Source of the DNA: Cephaloticoccus sp.
GTDB lineage: Bacteria; Verrucomicrobiota; Verrucomicrobiia; Opitutales; Opitutaceae
NCBI GenBank assembly: GCA_030833445.1
Contig: JAURHD010000002.1
Span: 124,001 to 188,000, forward strand
Reading direction: 5' to 3'
DNA: 64,000 nt
Of the stretch, positions 9,228-17,947 are shown piece after piece. The notes below the pieces were generated by a model, which was not told the DNA's origin, did no database searches, and saw nothing but the letters and a program-made list of their open reading frames with translations. Every line of letters starts with the position of its first letter. The stretch's first letter is position 1. Both the position numbers and the translations under genes were made by a program.

Positions 9228-10376
9228 TCAGCCGAGCTTCGGGACGTCGACCCACTTGCGCTCAGCCCACGACTGTAGTCCGAGTTCGGCGAGCTGCACG
9301 CCTTTGGCCCCTTCGAAGAGGTTCCACTGGAAAGGCTCGTCCTTCACCACGTGACGGAGGAAGAGCTCCCACTCGATCTTGAATGCATTGTCGTAGATCC
9401 CTTGGTCTGGCACCCGCACCCAGCCATCCTTGTATTTGATCGGGCTGTCGACATCGGGATTCCAAACGCAACGCGGGGTGGCGGCCATGGATTGCGCTTT
9501 GCAGTCGCGCAGACCGGCCACGGCGGTGCCGTGGGTGCCGTCAACGTGGAGCGTAAGCAGATCATCGCGATCAACGCGGGTTGCCCATGAGGAATTGAAA
9601 TGACAGATGACACCATTGGTCAGTTCAAACGTGGCATAGGCTGCATCGTCGGCCGTGCACTTGTATGGCTTGGCGGCTTCGTCCCAACGTTGGGGAATAT
9701 GAGTCGCCCCCAAGCAGGTCAGGCTCTTGATGTCGCCGAAGAGGTTTTGGATGACATACTGCCAGTGGCAGATCATGTCCACGATGATGCCGCCGTCTTC
9801 TTCTTTGCGATAGTTCCACGATGGGCGCTGAAGCTTCTCGTGCTCACCGGTAAATACCCAGTAGCCGAACTCGCCGCGCACGGAGAGCACCTTGCCGAAG
9901 AAACCCTGGTCCATGAGCCACTTGAGCTTCACCAGACCGGGGAGCCAAAGTTTGTCCTGAACGACGCCGTGCTTGAGCCCGGCCGCCTCGACTTCCTTCG
10001 CAAGAGCCAGTGCCTCGGCCGAAGTGGTAGCAGTGGGTTTTTCGCAATAGATGTGCTTGCCGGCGGCAATCGCCTTGCGCACACCGATCGGACGCTGACC
10101 AGTCAATGTCGCATCAAAATAGACGGTGTTGCCCTTGTCCGCGAGCGCGGCATCGAGATCCGTGGTGTAGCGCTTGACCCCGGCGCGAGCCGCCAACGCG
10201 GCGAGCTTGGTCTCGCTGCGACCGACCAAAATAGGATCAGGCATGATGACTTCCGAGTCACTCAGCTTGATACCGCCTTGGTCGATGATCGCCTTGATGG
10301 AACGCAGCAAATGCTGGTTGGTGCCCATGCGTCCGGTGACGCCGTTCATGATAATACCTACTTTATGTGTGGTCAT
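9228..10376 (-). CDS. Gfo/Idh/MocA family oxidoreductase
   Basis: MTTHKVGIIMNGVTGRMG..., YCEKPTATT motif; ORF extends upstream to 10499. Confidence 0.85.
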   Translation of the reverse strand: MTTHKVGIIMNGVTGRMGTNQHLLRSIKAIIDQGGIKLSDSEVIMPDPILVGRSETKLAALAARAGVKRYTTDLDAALADKGNTVYFDATLTGQRPIGVRKAIAAGKHIYCEKPTATTSAEALALAKEVEAAGLKHGVVQDKLWLPGLVKLKWLMDQGFFGKVLSVRGEFGYWVFTGEHEKLQRPSWNYRKEEDGGIIVDMICHWQYVIQNLFGDIKSLTCLGATHIPQRWDEAAKPYKCTADDAAYATFELTNGVICHFNSSWATRVDRDDLLTLHVDGTHGTAVAGLRDCKAQSMAATPRCVWNPDVDSPIKYKDGWVRVPDQGIYDNAFKIEWELFLRHVVKDEPFQWNLFEGAKGVQLAELGLQSWAERKWVDVPKLG

Positions 10377-10473
10377 TGGGAAATGATTGGGGGTTGGGAA
10401 AGAGGTTGAGTGTAAGCTGGACGCCCAAGCTTGCGTTAGAACAAATCCGACTTTTGATAGCACATTCCCGACC

Positions 10474-11244
10474 ATGCCTGCCTGGAGTCCCATCCTCATC
10501 CAGAAGATCGAAATTCACGCCCTCGGATTCGTGCTACGCAAATTGCAGCTCAACCGCCATCGTGAAGCTGAGGTCGACTCCCATCGGCACAGCTATGCGC
10601 AGCTCATTCTCTATTTGGCGGGTGAAGGGGCGCAGACGGTCAACCGGCGCAAACGGCACGCGGGAGCCGGGGATTTGTTCATCATTCCGGCCGGGGTCGA
10701 ACACGGTTTCTCGGTGCTGCATGCCAGCCGGCCGGTCTGTCTGGTTCTCGATTATGAAGTGAAGGATTCGCCGCGCATGCGACCGGCCTACCGCCACTTG
10801 CCCACCGAAACCTTGAACGAGCTGCACCGACTCCTCGCCCAAGTGCCGGCCAAGGGACGACTCACTTTGGCGGACTATTCACCTATTCTCGCCGTGGTTG
10901 CCCGACTACTGGGGCAGTCACCGGCAATAGTAGATACGAATGCGACCCCCACCCTCTATAGCAAGGTCCATCCTTTGCTGACGAATCCGGGGTCACTATC
11001 CAATGTCGCTCGTCAGTCTGGTTATCATCCGGATCATCTGACCCGGCGCCTGAAAAAGGAAACCGGTCTGGGGATGCGGGCCATGCGCACGCAGTTGCGT
11101 TTGGCGGCTGCCCAGAAGGCATTACGCGAAAAACCGACCATTGCGGAAGCTGCCGCGTTGGCCGGTTTTGATGACCCTAATTATTTTTCGCGCTGGTTTC
11201 GCCGCCAAAGCGGGCGCAGTCCCAGCGCGTTTCGCGCGAGTTGA
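10474..11244 (+). CDS. AraC family transcriptional regulator with cupin-like sensor domain
   Basis: EVDSHRHSYAQLILYLAGEG cupin, C-terminal ALAGFDDPNYFSRWFRRQSGRSPSAFR. Confidence 0.85.
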   Translation: MPAWSPILIQKIEIHALGFVLRKLQLNRHREAEVDSHRHSYAQLILYLAGEGAQTVNRRKRHAGAGDLFIIPAGVEHGFSVLHASRPVCLVLDYEVKDSPRMRPAYRHLPTETLNELHRLLAQVPAKGRLTLADYSPILAVVARLLGQSPAIVDTNATPTLYSKVHPLLTNPGSLSNVARQSGYHPDHLTRRLKKETGLGMRAMRTQLRLAAAQKALREKPTIAEAAALAGFDDPNYFSRWFRRQSGRSPSAFRAS

Positions 11245-11251
11245 AGCGGAT

Positions 11252-11713
11252 TTACTCTGCCTTTTTTTCGGGCTCGGTACACTGGGGTTGGGCCCCGGCA
11301 GGTAACGGCGGAATGTCGCCCTCGCCCGCTCGCGGCAGAGTGCCATCCAATTCCTGACGCCAGTGAGCCACATCACCACCCGGCACATAGCAATACATCA
11401 TGTGCAATGGGGTGTCGCCGGTATTGGTAAGCTGGTGAAATTTCGTCGGCGGCATATAGACCATCTGGCCGGCGCTGATTTCGCGACGTTCATTATCCAC
11501 GCACATTTCTCCTCGCCCCTGCAGGATCATGTAAACCTCTTCCTGTTCCTGATTGTGCCAAGGCACTTGGCCGCCATTGGGCTCCAAGACCACATAGCCC
11601 ATGGAGAAGTTTTGCGATTGAATCGGCTGGGGACCAGAACCGACCAAGCCGCGACCAAATCGACGCGCCGGAAAGGTGCGCCCGGGGATGTTTGCAATGT
11701 CTGCGATGATCAT
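11252..11713 (-). CDS. Cupin domain-containing protein
   Basis: PWHNQEQEEVYMILQGRGEMCVDNERREISAGQMVYMPPTKFHQLTNTGDTPLHMMYCY. Confidence 0.85.
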   Translation of the reverse strand: MIIADIANIPGRTFPARRFGRGLVGSGPQPIQSQNFSMGYVVLEPNGGQVPWHNQEQEEVYMILQGRGEMCVDNERREISAGQMVYMPPTKFHQLTNTGDTPLHMMYCYVPGGDVAHWRQELDGTLPRAGEGDIPPLPAGAQPQCTEPEKKAE

Positions 11714-11761
11714 AAATTGGAATGGAAAGGTTCTAAATGCGTCCCCATGGTGGCCGTGTAA

Positions 11762-12232
11762 ATGGCAAATCCCGATTTAAGTTCCGACCTGCACAATTCC
11801 CCGGAGGCTGAGGCAAAGCAATTGCTTGCAGTGCAAGGTGAAGGCGCGCTGAAGGGCGCCACCGCCATCCTGATGCAGCAATTCACCGTCCTGCAAACCC
11901 GGGCGCAGATGATGCTCACGATCACGACGCTGACGCTGACGATTACGGGATTCTCCGGGCCAAAAATTGCCGCATCAGGACTGTTCGCCCAAGGGGCCAT
12001 GGTCGCAGGCATCCTCGCCACTCTCGCCTCCACCCTGTTGATTCTGGGCGGGAGTCTCCGCATCCGCTGGGTCACCCAGTTCAAAGGGACCGACGATTTG
12101 GATTTGGTCACACGCGTGGTGCATTACCGCAATAAGAAGACCAAGCTGTTCTTCGCGGAGATCTGTTTGTTGGTGGCCGGTCTTTCCAGCTACGTCGCCA
12201 GTGTAGTCGCCTACTTTTTATACGGCCAATAA
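11762..12232 (+). CDS. Hypothetical small membrane protein
   Basis: ORF with 2-3 predicted hydrophobic segments; family not recognised. Confidence 0.6.
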   Translation: MANPDLSSDLHNSPEAEAKQLLAVQGEGALKGATAILMQQFTVLQTRAQMMLTITTLTLTITGFSGPKIAASGLFAQGAMVAGILATLASTLLILGGSLRIRWVTQFKGTDDLDLVTRVVHYRNKKTKLFFAEICLLVAGLSSYVASVVAYFLYGQ

Positions 12233-12240
12233 CTCTGGAC

Positions 12241-12474
12241 TCAGAAGGGAAAGCCCACGGAGAAATGTAGGGTCCCTGCCGGATCATTGATCCGCGGATT
12301 TAGATTGCGGCCATACTCCAGACGCACCGGGCCAATCAACGTTTGGTAACGCAGCCCAAGTCCGGCGCGGGGTCCGCCGAAACGCAACGCCGCCCCCCAC
12401 CACCAAGGCAAGCTCACCCCGGCCACCGCAATAATTGCGATGACGATCAACAGGCTGATGATTATGCGGCGCAT
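12241..12474 (-). pseudogene. Probable TamB N-terminus / TamA (Omp85) C-terminus deletion remnant
   Basis: MRRIIISLLIVIAIIAVAGVSLPWWWGAAL (TamB-like anchor) joined to GLGLRYQTLIGPVRLEYGRNLNPRINDPAGTLHFSVGFPF (Omp85 C-terminal strands, terminal Phe). Confidence 0.55.
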
Positions 12475-12510
12475 GGGTGAGTCCAACGCCGGGCCTAATT
12501 CGCCGACACC

Positions 12511-14583
12511 TTAGGCTGCCGGTTGCAGCCCGCAGCGGCGTAGCAAGGCATCCGGGTCAGGATCACGACCCATAAAACCACGGAACAGTTCCGCCGGATC
12601 GGCGGAATTCCCTCGGCTGAGGATTTTATCCACAAAATCCCGGCCGGTTTCACGGTTGAAGATGCCTTCCTGCTTGAACCGCGTGAAAGCATCGGCGTCC
12701 AGGACCTCAGCCCATTTATATGAATAGTAACCGGCGGCATAACCCACGGGATCAGAGAAGATGTGGTTGAAGCGTCGCATGATGGTCGGAGCCGGCGGCT
12801 CCGTCGGCGTAATGCAGGCATCCAGTTCAGCCCGCATTAACTTCTCAATTTCTGGCGCGGAAATAAATTTCTCAGTTTCGAGGTGAAAAAGCAGATCCAT
12901 CTTGGCGAATGCAACCTGCCTCATGGTCGCAGTGGCGGATCGGTAATTTTTGGCCGCGATCAATTTCGCGAACAAATCATCTGGAATCACCGCCCCAGTT
13001 TCATGGTGGCGCGCAAACAGATCCAAGCTTTCACGCTCCCAGCACCAGTTCTCCATGATCTGCGAAGGTAACTCGACGAAGTCCCAAGCCACATTGGTGC
13101 CGTTGAGCGATTTGATTTTCACCTCACCCAGCAGGTGGTGCAACAAATGTCCGAATTCATGGAAAACCGTTTCAACCTCGCGATGGGTGAGCAAGGCGGG
13201 CCGATCGTCGGCCGGGGGTGTCATGTTGCCACAAATCAAGCCCAAATGCGGTTCGCGGGTGCCATCAGCCTGCGGTCCTCCCGTATGCAGGGAGTTCATC
13301 CAAGCTCCGCCTCGTTTTGACTCGCGCGGATACCAGTCGGAATAAAACGAACCCAAGTGAACCCCGGCGGCATCTTTCAGGTCGTAGAATAGGACATCCG
13401 GATTCCATACTTCGGCTGAACCATCGGTCCGTGGCACCACCGTCAAACCGAATACCCGGTTCGCGACTTCAAACATGCCACCGATCACCCGGTTCATCGG
13501 GAAATACGGCCGCAGCTCCTCTTCATCGAACGCGTATTTGGACTGCCGGAGTTTTTCCGACCAATAGCCCATTTCCCAAGGCGCCAAGTGCGCAACCGGC
13601 TGTCCGGTGTGGGACGCCTTGAATTCCTCCAACTCGCGAGCGTCCTCTGCAAACGCGGGAGCCGCGCGCTTTTCCAAATCCTCGATAAACGCCAAGGCAC
13701 GCGCCCCGGTCCTGGCCATACGCCGGTCGAGTTCGATGTCTGCGAAATTGGCCTTGCCGAGCAAGGCTGCCTTCTCGGCCCGTAGGATCAGAATCTTCCG
13801 TATCAAGTCGGTGTTATCGTGGGGCACCTTCGAACCGATGGTTGATGACGCCTCCCACATCTGGCGGCGCAGTTCCGCGTCCTCCAGATATACCATGAAA
13901 GGTTCCTGCGATGGCATATGCAGGGTAAAGCGCCATGCGGGTTGGTCAGCGGTTGCCTTGCCTTTGGCGATGGCACCTTTGAGTGCGGCCGCCTTGGCAT
14001 GGGCCGGGAGCCCCTTCAACTTTGCCTCCTCAGTCACGATCAATTCCCACGCATTGGTCGCATCCAGCACGTTTTCCGAATACTTCTGGGTGATCTCGGC
14101 CAGTTCACCTTGCAGTGTTTCCAACCGCAGTCGTTTTTTCGCCGGTAGATCAGCACCCGCTTTGGTGAAATCCGCCATGGTCTCGGTCATGAAGCGACGC
14201 TCGACCCCTACTATGGCAGTGGCCGCAGGGCTCTCCGCAAATGCCTTCAAGCGACTCCACAGTTCCACGTTGAGCGGAATGCCGGCAAAAAAGGAAGTGA
14301 CCTTGGGCAGCATCTTATTGTGGGCTTCACGCAAGGCGGGTGCATCGGCCACGGATTGCAAGTGGGTCACCCGCCCCCAAGTCGTGCCCACTTCCTCAGT
14401 GGCAGCTTCCAAGGCATGGAACGTGTTCTCAAAAGTAACTTTCGTCGCGTCCTGTTGCGCAATGGCCTGCACCCTCGCTGCCGCTTTGGCCAAGGCGGAT
14501 TCAATAGCCGGTTCAATATGCTCCGGCGTAAGTTGTGACCACTTGATTTCGAAACTCTTTTCGAGAAACGGGTTGTTTTGCAT
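12511..14583 (-). CDS. M3 family oligopeptidase (thimet oligopeptidase/PrlC-like)
   Basis: VFHEFGHLLHHLL HExxH motif; full-length M3 architecture starting MQNNPFLEKSFEIKW. Confidence 0.92.
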   Translation of the reverse strand: MQNNPFLEKSFEIKWSQLTPEHIEPAIESALAKAAARVQAIAQQDATKVTFENTFHALEAATEEVGTTWGRVTHLQSVADAPALREAHNKMLPKVTSFFAGIPLNVELWSRLKAFAESPAATAIVGVERRFMTETMADFTKAGADLPAKKRLRLETLQGELAEITQKYSENVLDATNAWELIVTEEAKLKGLPAHAKAAALKGAIAKGKATADQPAWRFTLHMPSQEPFMVYLEDAELRRQMWEASSTIGSKVPHDNTDLIRKILILRAEKAALLGKANFADIELDRRMARTGARALAFIEDLEKRAAPAFAEDARELEEFKASHTGQPVAHLAPWEMGYWSEKLRQSKYAFDEEELRPYFPMNRVIGGMFEVANRVFGLTVVPRTDGSAEVWNPDVLFYDLKDAAGVHLGSFYSDWYPRESKRGGAWMNSLHTGGPQADGTREPHLGLICGNMTPPADDRPALLTHREVETVFHEFGHLLHHLLGEVKIKSLNGTNVAWDFVELPSQIMENWCWERESLDLFARHHETGAVIPDDLFAKLIAAKNYRSATATMRQVAFAKMDLLFHLETEKFISAPEIEKLMRAELDACITPTEPPAPTIMRRFNHIFSDPVGYAAGYYSYKWAEVLDADAFTRFKQEGIFNRETGRDFVDKILSRGNSADPAELFRGFMGRDPDPDALLRRCGLQPAA

Positions 14584-14628
14584 GCCAGCAAAAACCCGCG
14601 CCCGAGCTGACTTGTCAAACCGCAAGCA

Positions 14629-16455
14629 TCACCAGCGGTAAGCGACACTGGCCGCCAATTGCCGACGCGCCGCTGGGACCGCCGGAACCTCCTGGTAATC
14701 AGAATCCCACAGATTGTCCGCTTCCACGGCAAATTCCAAACCGCGCCACACCTTCGGCCGCCATAGTATCGCCAATGAGCTGAGCAAGGCTTGATCCCCA
14801 CCCGATGTGCGCAAGGCGTTCTCGCACTGCAGTCTGGCTTCATTATCCATACGTAATTCCCAATCCGCCGATAGCTTCACTGTCACCGCGGCCGTCAAAC
14901 GGTGTCGGGCATAATTGAGTGCATAGAAACTGGCATCCACGGTTGCGGCCCCGTAATCCGCCTCTTTCGTCAGGTAGGTGTAGCCCAGTGTGAGGCTTCC
15001 CCAGGCAAAATCACGCCGCCCGACGATCTCGAGACCAGTCGTCGCGATATCCACGGCATTCGCGCTGCGAGCGGTCACACCATTGCGATAGGTCCAATCG
15101 ACCAAGTCGTCATCTTGACGGTGGAAGATTCCCACCACGGTTCGCCAATTTGCAAAATCACCCGCGACCGAGAGATCAAGATTTCGGCTGGTCTCGCGAC
15201 CAAGATTCGCATTCCCCCGAAACAAACCGGAACCCGGCGAGGAGTTTAGAGCGGTGTAGCTCGGAACCTGGGTCGTTTCCGCATAGCCAAGGGTCACTTG
15301 GTTTACCGCACCACCCGCCGCAAATTCACGTGAGAGTTCGGCAACTGGGGATAGTGCGCCTCCATCCCGATTCGTATCGTCGTAGGTAAGTCCGGCGAGT
15401 GCATGCCATTTTCCATCCGTCGCCCCCGACCATGAATGCTCGCCTGCCAGTGAGAGTTTCGTGAATTGCCGAGACTGATAAGTTCCGGATGTAAGCGAGG
15501 TGGACTCGATTTTATCTCCCGCGATTTCCGCGCGATAGCGCAGTGCCCAGTCCCCCATGATTTCCCGGCCGTCAATCGCCACACCTGTCATCCAAGTGGT
15601 GTGTTGATAGGGATTAAACTGACCCGGAATCAGCCGGTTATATTCATAATCATCCTTGTTGCGGCGATGATAAGCTCCGGCCTCGATGTAACCTCCTTCG
15701 GGTCGATTCTGGCGGTGATTGAGCGCGATTAACATCGTCTGAAGATTTTCGGTCTCGTTGACGCCATAGGGGGTGTAAAGATTGGGCCACCCAAAAAACT
15801 TGGCCTGATAGCCGGTGAACAAATCGGTCTGTGCAGACGCCGTCCGCACCTGGACCCGACCACCTACGCGTTGGAAACGATGATCACCGTAGTTGATCGA
15901 CCCATCGCCCGAGGAATGCGCATAATCCACATCCGCACCCACTACCGCGCCACTATCCAAATTCGTGGCCAAACCCTGATAGATCTCCTGGCGGTTGAGA
16001 TCGTATTGTCCATAACCCACCGCCAACCTCCCTGCAGTCCACACCGGTTGCCAGTCATAGGCAATCGAACCCACGTTGACATTCGTGCTCCCCAGCGCGT
16101 TGGTGACACCTGTTTGGATTTCGGGCGCACCCAACATAGTGGGCGGAACCGGTATCTCTGCGAAATAATGCCCGGTTTGTGGATCGAGCAGTGTAACCGC
16201 CCCAATGCGAAATCCGGTGTTTTCAAACGTGCTGCCTCGAATCGTAACGTCCGCCTGACTTTCCGCCATGTTGCGACCCTGCACATCGACCAGAGGCTCA
16301 TAGCGCAACGCCGATACGGGCATGGCAAAGGTCGCCACCGGTGCCTGATTCGCAATCCGAGGCGAATTTACCACCAGTTCAGGCAAATCCACCATGGATT
16401 GGGCGGTTAATCCGCTGGTTAGCAGCACGAAAATTATGGGGGTCGCACGTAACAT
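14629..16455 (-). CDS. TonB-dependent receptor
   Basis: Signal peptide, plug (ADVTIRGSTFENTGFRIGAVTLLDPQTGHY), beta-barrel ending in aromatic YRW. Confidence 0.85.
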   Translation of the reverse strand: MLRATPIIFVLLTSGLTAQSMVDLPELVVNSPRIANQAPVATFAMPVSALRYEPLVDVQGRNMAESQADVTIRGSTFENTGFRIGAVTLLDPQTGHYFAEIPVPPTMLGAPEIQTGVTNALGSTNVNVGSIAYDWQPVWTAGRLAVGYGQYDLNRQEIYQGLATNLDSGAVVGADVDYAHSSGDGSINYGDHRFQRVGGRVQVRTASAQTDLFTGYQAKFFGWPNLYTPYGVNETENLQTMLIALNHRQNRPEGGYIEAGAYHRRNKDDYEYNRLIPGQFNPYQHTTWMTGVAIDGREIMGDWALRYRAEIAGDKIESTSLTSGTYQSRQFTKLSLAGEHSWSGATDGKWHALAGLTYDDTNRDGGALSPVAELSREFAAGGAVNQVTLGYAETTQVPSYTALNSSPGSGLFRGNANLGRETSRNLDLSVAGDFANWRTVVGIFHRQDDDLVDWTYRNGVTARSANAVDIATTGLEIVGRRDFAWGSLTLGYTYLTKEADYGAATVDASFYALNYARHRLTAAVTVKLSADWELRMDNEARLQCENALRTSGGDQALLSSLAILWRPKVWRGLEFAVEADNLWDSDYQEVPAVPAARRQLAASVAYRW

Positions 16456-16544
16456 CTTACCTAATGCGTAGCACTGCCGATCGGGAAAACAAGGTCAGTT
16501 ATCTAGTTTTTACAAATAGGTTAACCAAGGGCCAAATCGGACCA

Positions 16545-16576
16545 CAAAAAAGCCCGCCATCTAGGATGCCGGGCCT
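16545..16576 (-). terminator. Intrinsic terminator downstream of ferredoxin
   Basis: Minus strand GCCCGGCATCCTAGATGGCGGGC followed by TTTTTT. Confidence 0.6.
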
Positions 16577-16596
16577 GGGGAAAGAATCTGCTAAGA

Positions 16597-16833
16597 TCAG
16601 GCTTCGCCGTCGTTGCCGATTGCCTCAACAGGGCAACCTTCAAGGGCTTCCATGCACAAACCGATGTCTTCTTCCGTAGTCGGCTGTTTATGCACAAACG
16701 AATAACCGCCTTCATCGTGACGGGTGAAGAAAGATGGAGCTGTTTCACGGCAAAGGTCGCAATCGATACATTGCTGATCGACGTAGAACTTACCTGCTAC
16801 GTTTTCCTCCCATTTGTCTGTTTTGTTGGCCAT
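16597..16833 (-). CDS. 4Fe-4S ferredoxin
   Basis: CIDCDLCRETAP ... CMEALEGCPVEAIG. Confidence 0.9.
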   Translation of the reverse strand: MANKTDKWEENVAGKFYVDQQCIDCDLCRETAPSFFTRHDEGGYSFVHKQPTTEEDIGLCMEALEGCPVEAIGNDGEA

Positions 16834-17006
16834 AAGTTGCGCGATTGAGAAAGGGAACGGTCCACTCTGTCAAGCGGTGTTCTCCCTAATTTACGACATA
16901 TTGCTCAAGGGGCTATAAATCGCAACCCCAAGAATCCATGGAGCTGACTTGTATTCACCTCTACGGAGCATTTACTGAAACCCACATGCTATGTGATCGA
17001 GCTTAC

Positions 17007-17873
17007 ATGCGGGATGACTACCACCAGCCCAAAACGTCGGTGCTGGTGTGGCTAATGGTCGCTATTGGAGCGGGCTTTATTCTGCAGACCATCTTCCTGC
17101 GCTGGTTCGGGGTCGGAGGCGAATTCGCCAATCTGTTTGCCCTCAGTATCAGCGGATTGCAGTCGGGCAAAGTCTGGACGCTGGTCACCTACTCATTCCT
17201 GCATAGTCCGGCGAACCTGATGCACATTGTCGGCAACCTGCTTGGCTTGTATTTTCTGGGCCGGGAATTGCTGCCTGTCATGGGTGAAAGGCGATTCCTC
17301 GGATTTTATACCACCGCAGTCGTTACCGGAGGGTTGCTCTGGGCCGCGACCAACTGGCACTCGGGCGGCATGGTGCTAGGCGCCTCCGCGGGAGTTTCCG
17401 GACTCCTGATAATCTTCGCCTGTTTTTATCCGAATCGCCAGGTCACCTTCCTGCTGTTCTTCATCCTGCCGGTTACCCTGAAGCCCAAATACGTGGCATG
17501 GGCCCTGCTCGGATTGGATCTTTGTGGCTACATGTTTTATGAAGTGATGGGCGCCGTATCGCCCTTTGGATTTGCCCATTCCGCCCACTTGGGGGGGATG
17601 TTTGCCGGCTGGATCTATTTTCGCTACGTCCACGAGGGTCAGTGGCGACTGCTCCCCAGCCATGCAAGTTTTGAGCTGCCGAAATGGGCCCGGCGCAAGT
17701 CGAAACAGTCGCTGGAATCTCCACGCTATCAGGTCAACATCGGCAATCGGAGTGATCTGAAAGCTGAAGTCGACCGCATCCTCGACAAGATCAACAGTCA
17801 GGGATTCGGTTCATTGACCGACGAGGAAAAACGCGTGCTGGATAGCGCCAAGGACATGTTAAGCCGTCGGTAA
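17007..17873 (+). CDS. Rhomboid family intramembrane serine protease
   Basis: GASAGVSGLL (GxSxG) and HSAHLGGMFAGW; start could be 16938. Confidence 0.88.
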   Translation: MRDDYHQPKTSVLVWLMVAIGAGFILQTIFLRWFGVGGEFANLFALSISGLQSGKVWTLVTYSFLHSPANLMHIVGNLLGLYFLGRELLPVMGERRFLGFYTTAVVTGGLLWAATNWHSGGMVLGASAGVSGLLIIFACFYPNRQVTFLLFFILPVTLKPKYVAWALLGLDLCGYMFYEVMGAVSPFGFAHSAHLGGMFAGWIYFRYVHEGQWRLLPSHASFELPKWARRKSKQSLESPRYQVNIGNRSDLKAEVDRILDKINSQGFGSLTDEEKRVLDSAKDMLSRR

Positions 17874-17947
17874 TCCAATCCCCCAACCTGCGAACTATTT
17901 AGAGCCGGTCCGAAACAATTCTCCATCAAACCAATCTAAGTTTGCTC

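Noticed and set aside
9600-10409. 269-aa plus-strand ORF antisense to Gfo/Idh
   Set aside because: Antisense shadow of conserved gene
10426-10433. CAAGCTTG palindrome in the second AraC/Gfo-Idh intergenic region
   Set aside because: Only 8 bp, common by chance, and does not match the 5309-5321 palindrome
13607-14641. 344-aa plus-strand ORF antisense to the M3 peptidase
   Set aside because: Antisense shadow; Ser/Ala-rich with no domain
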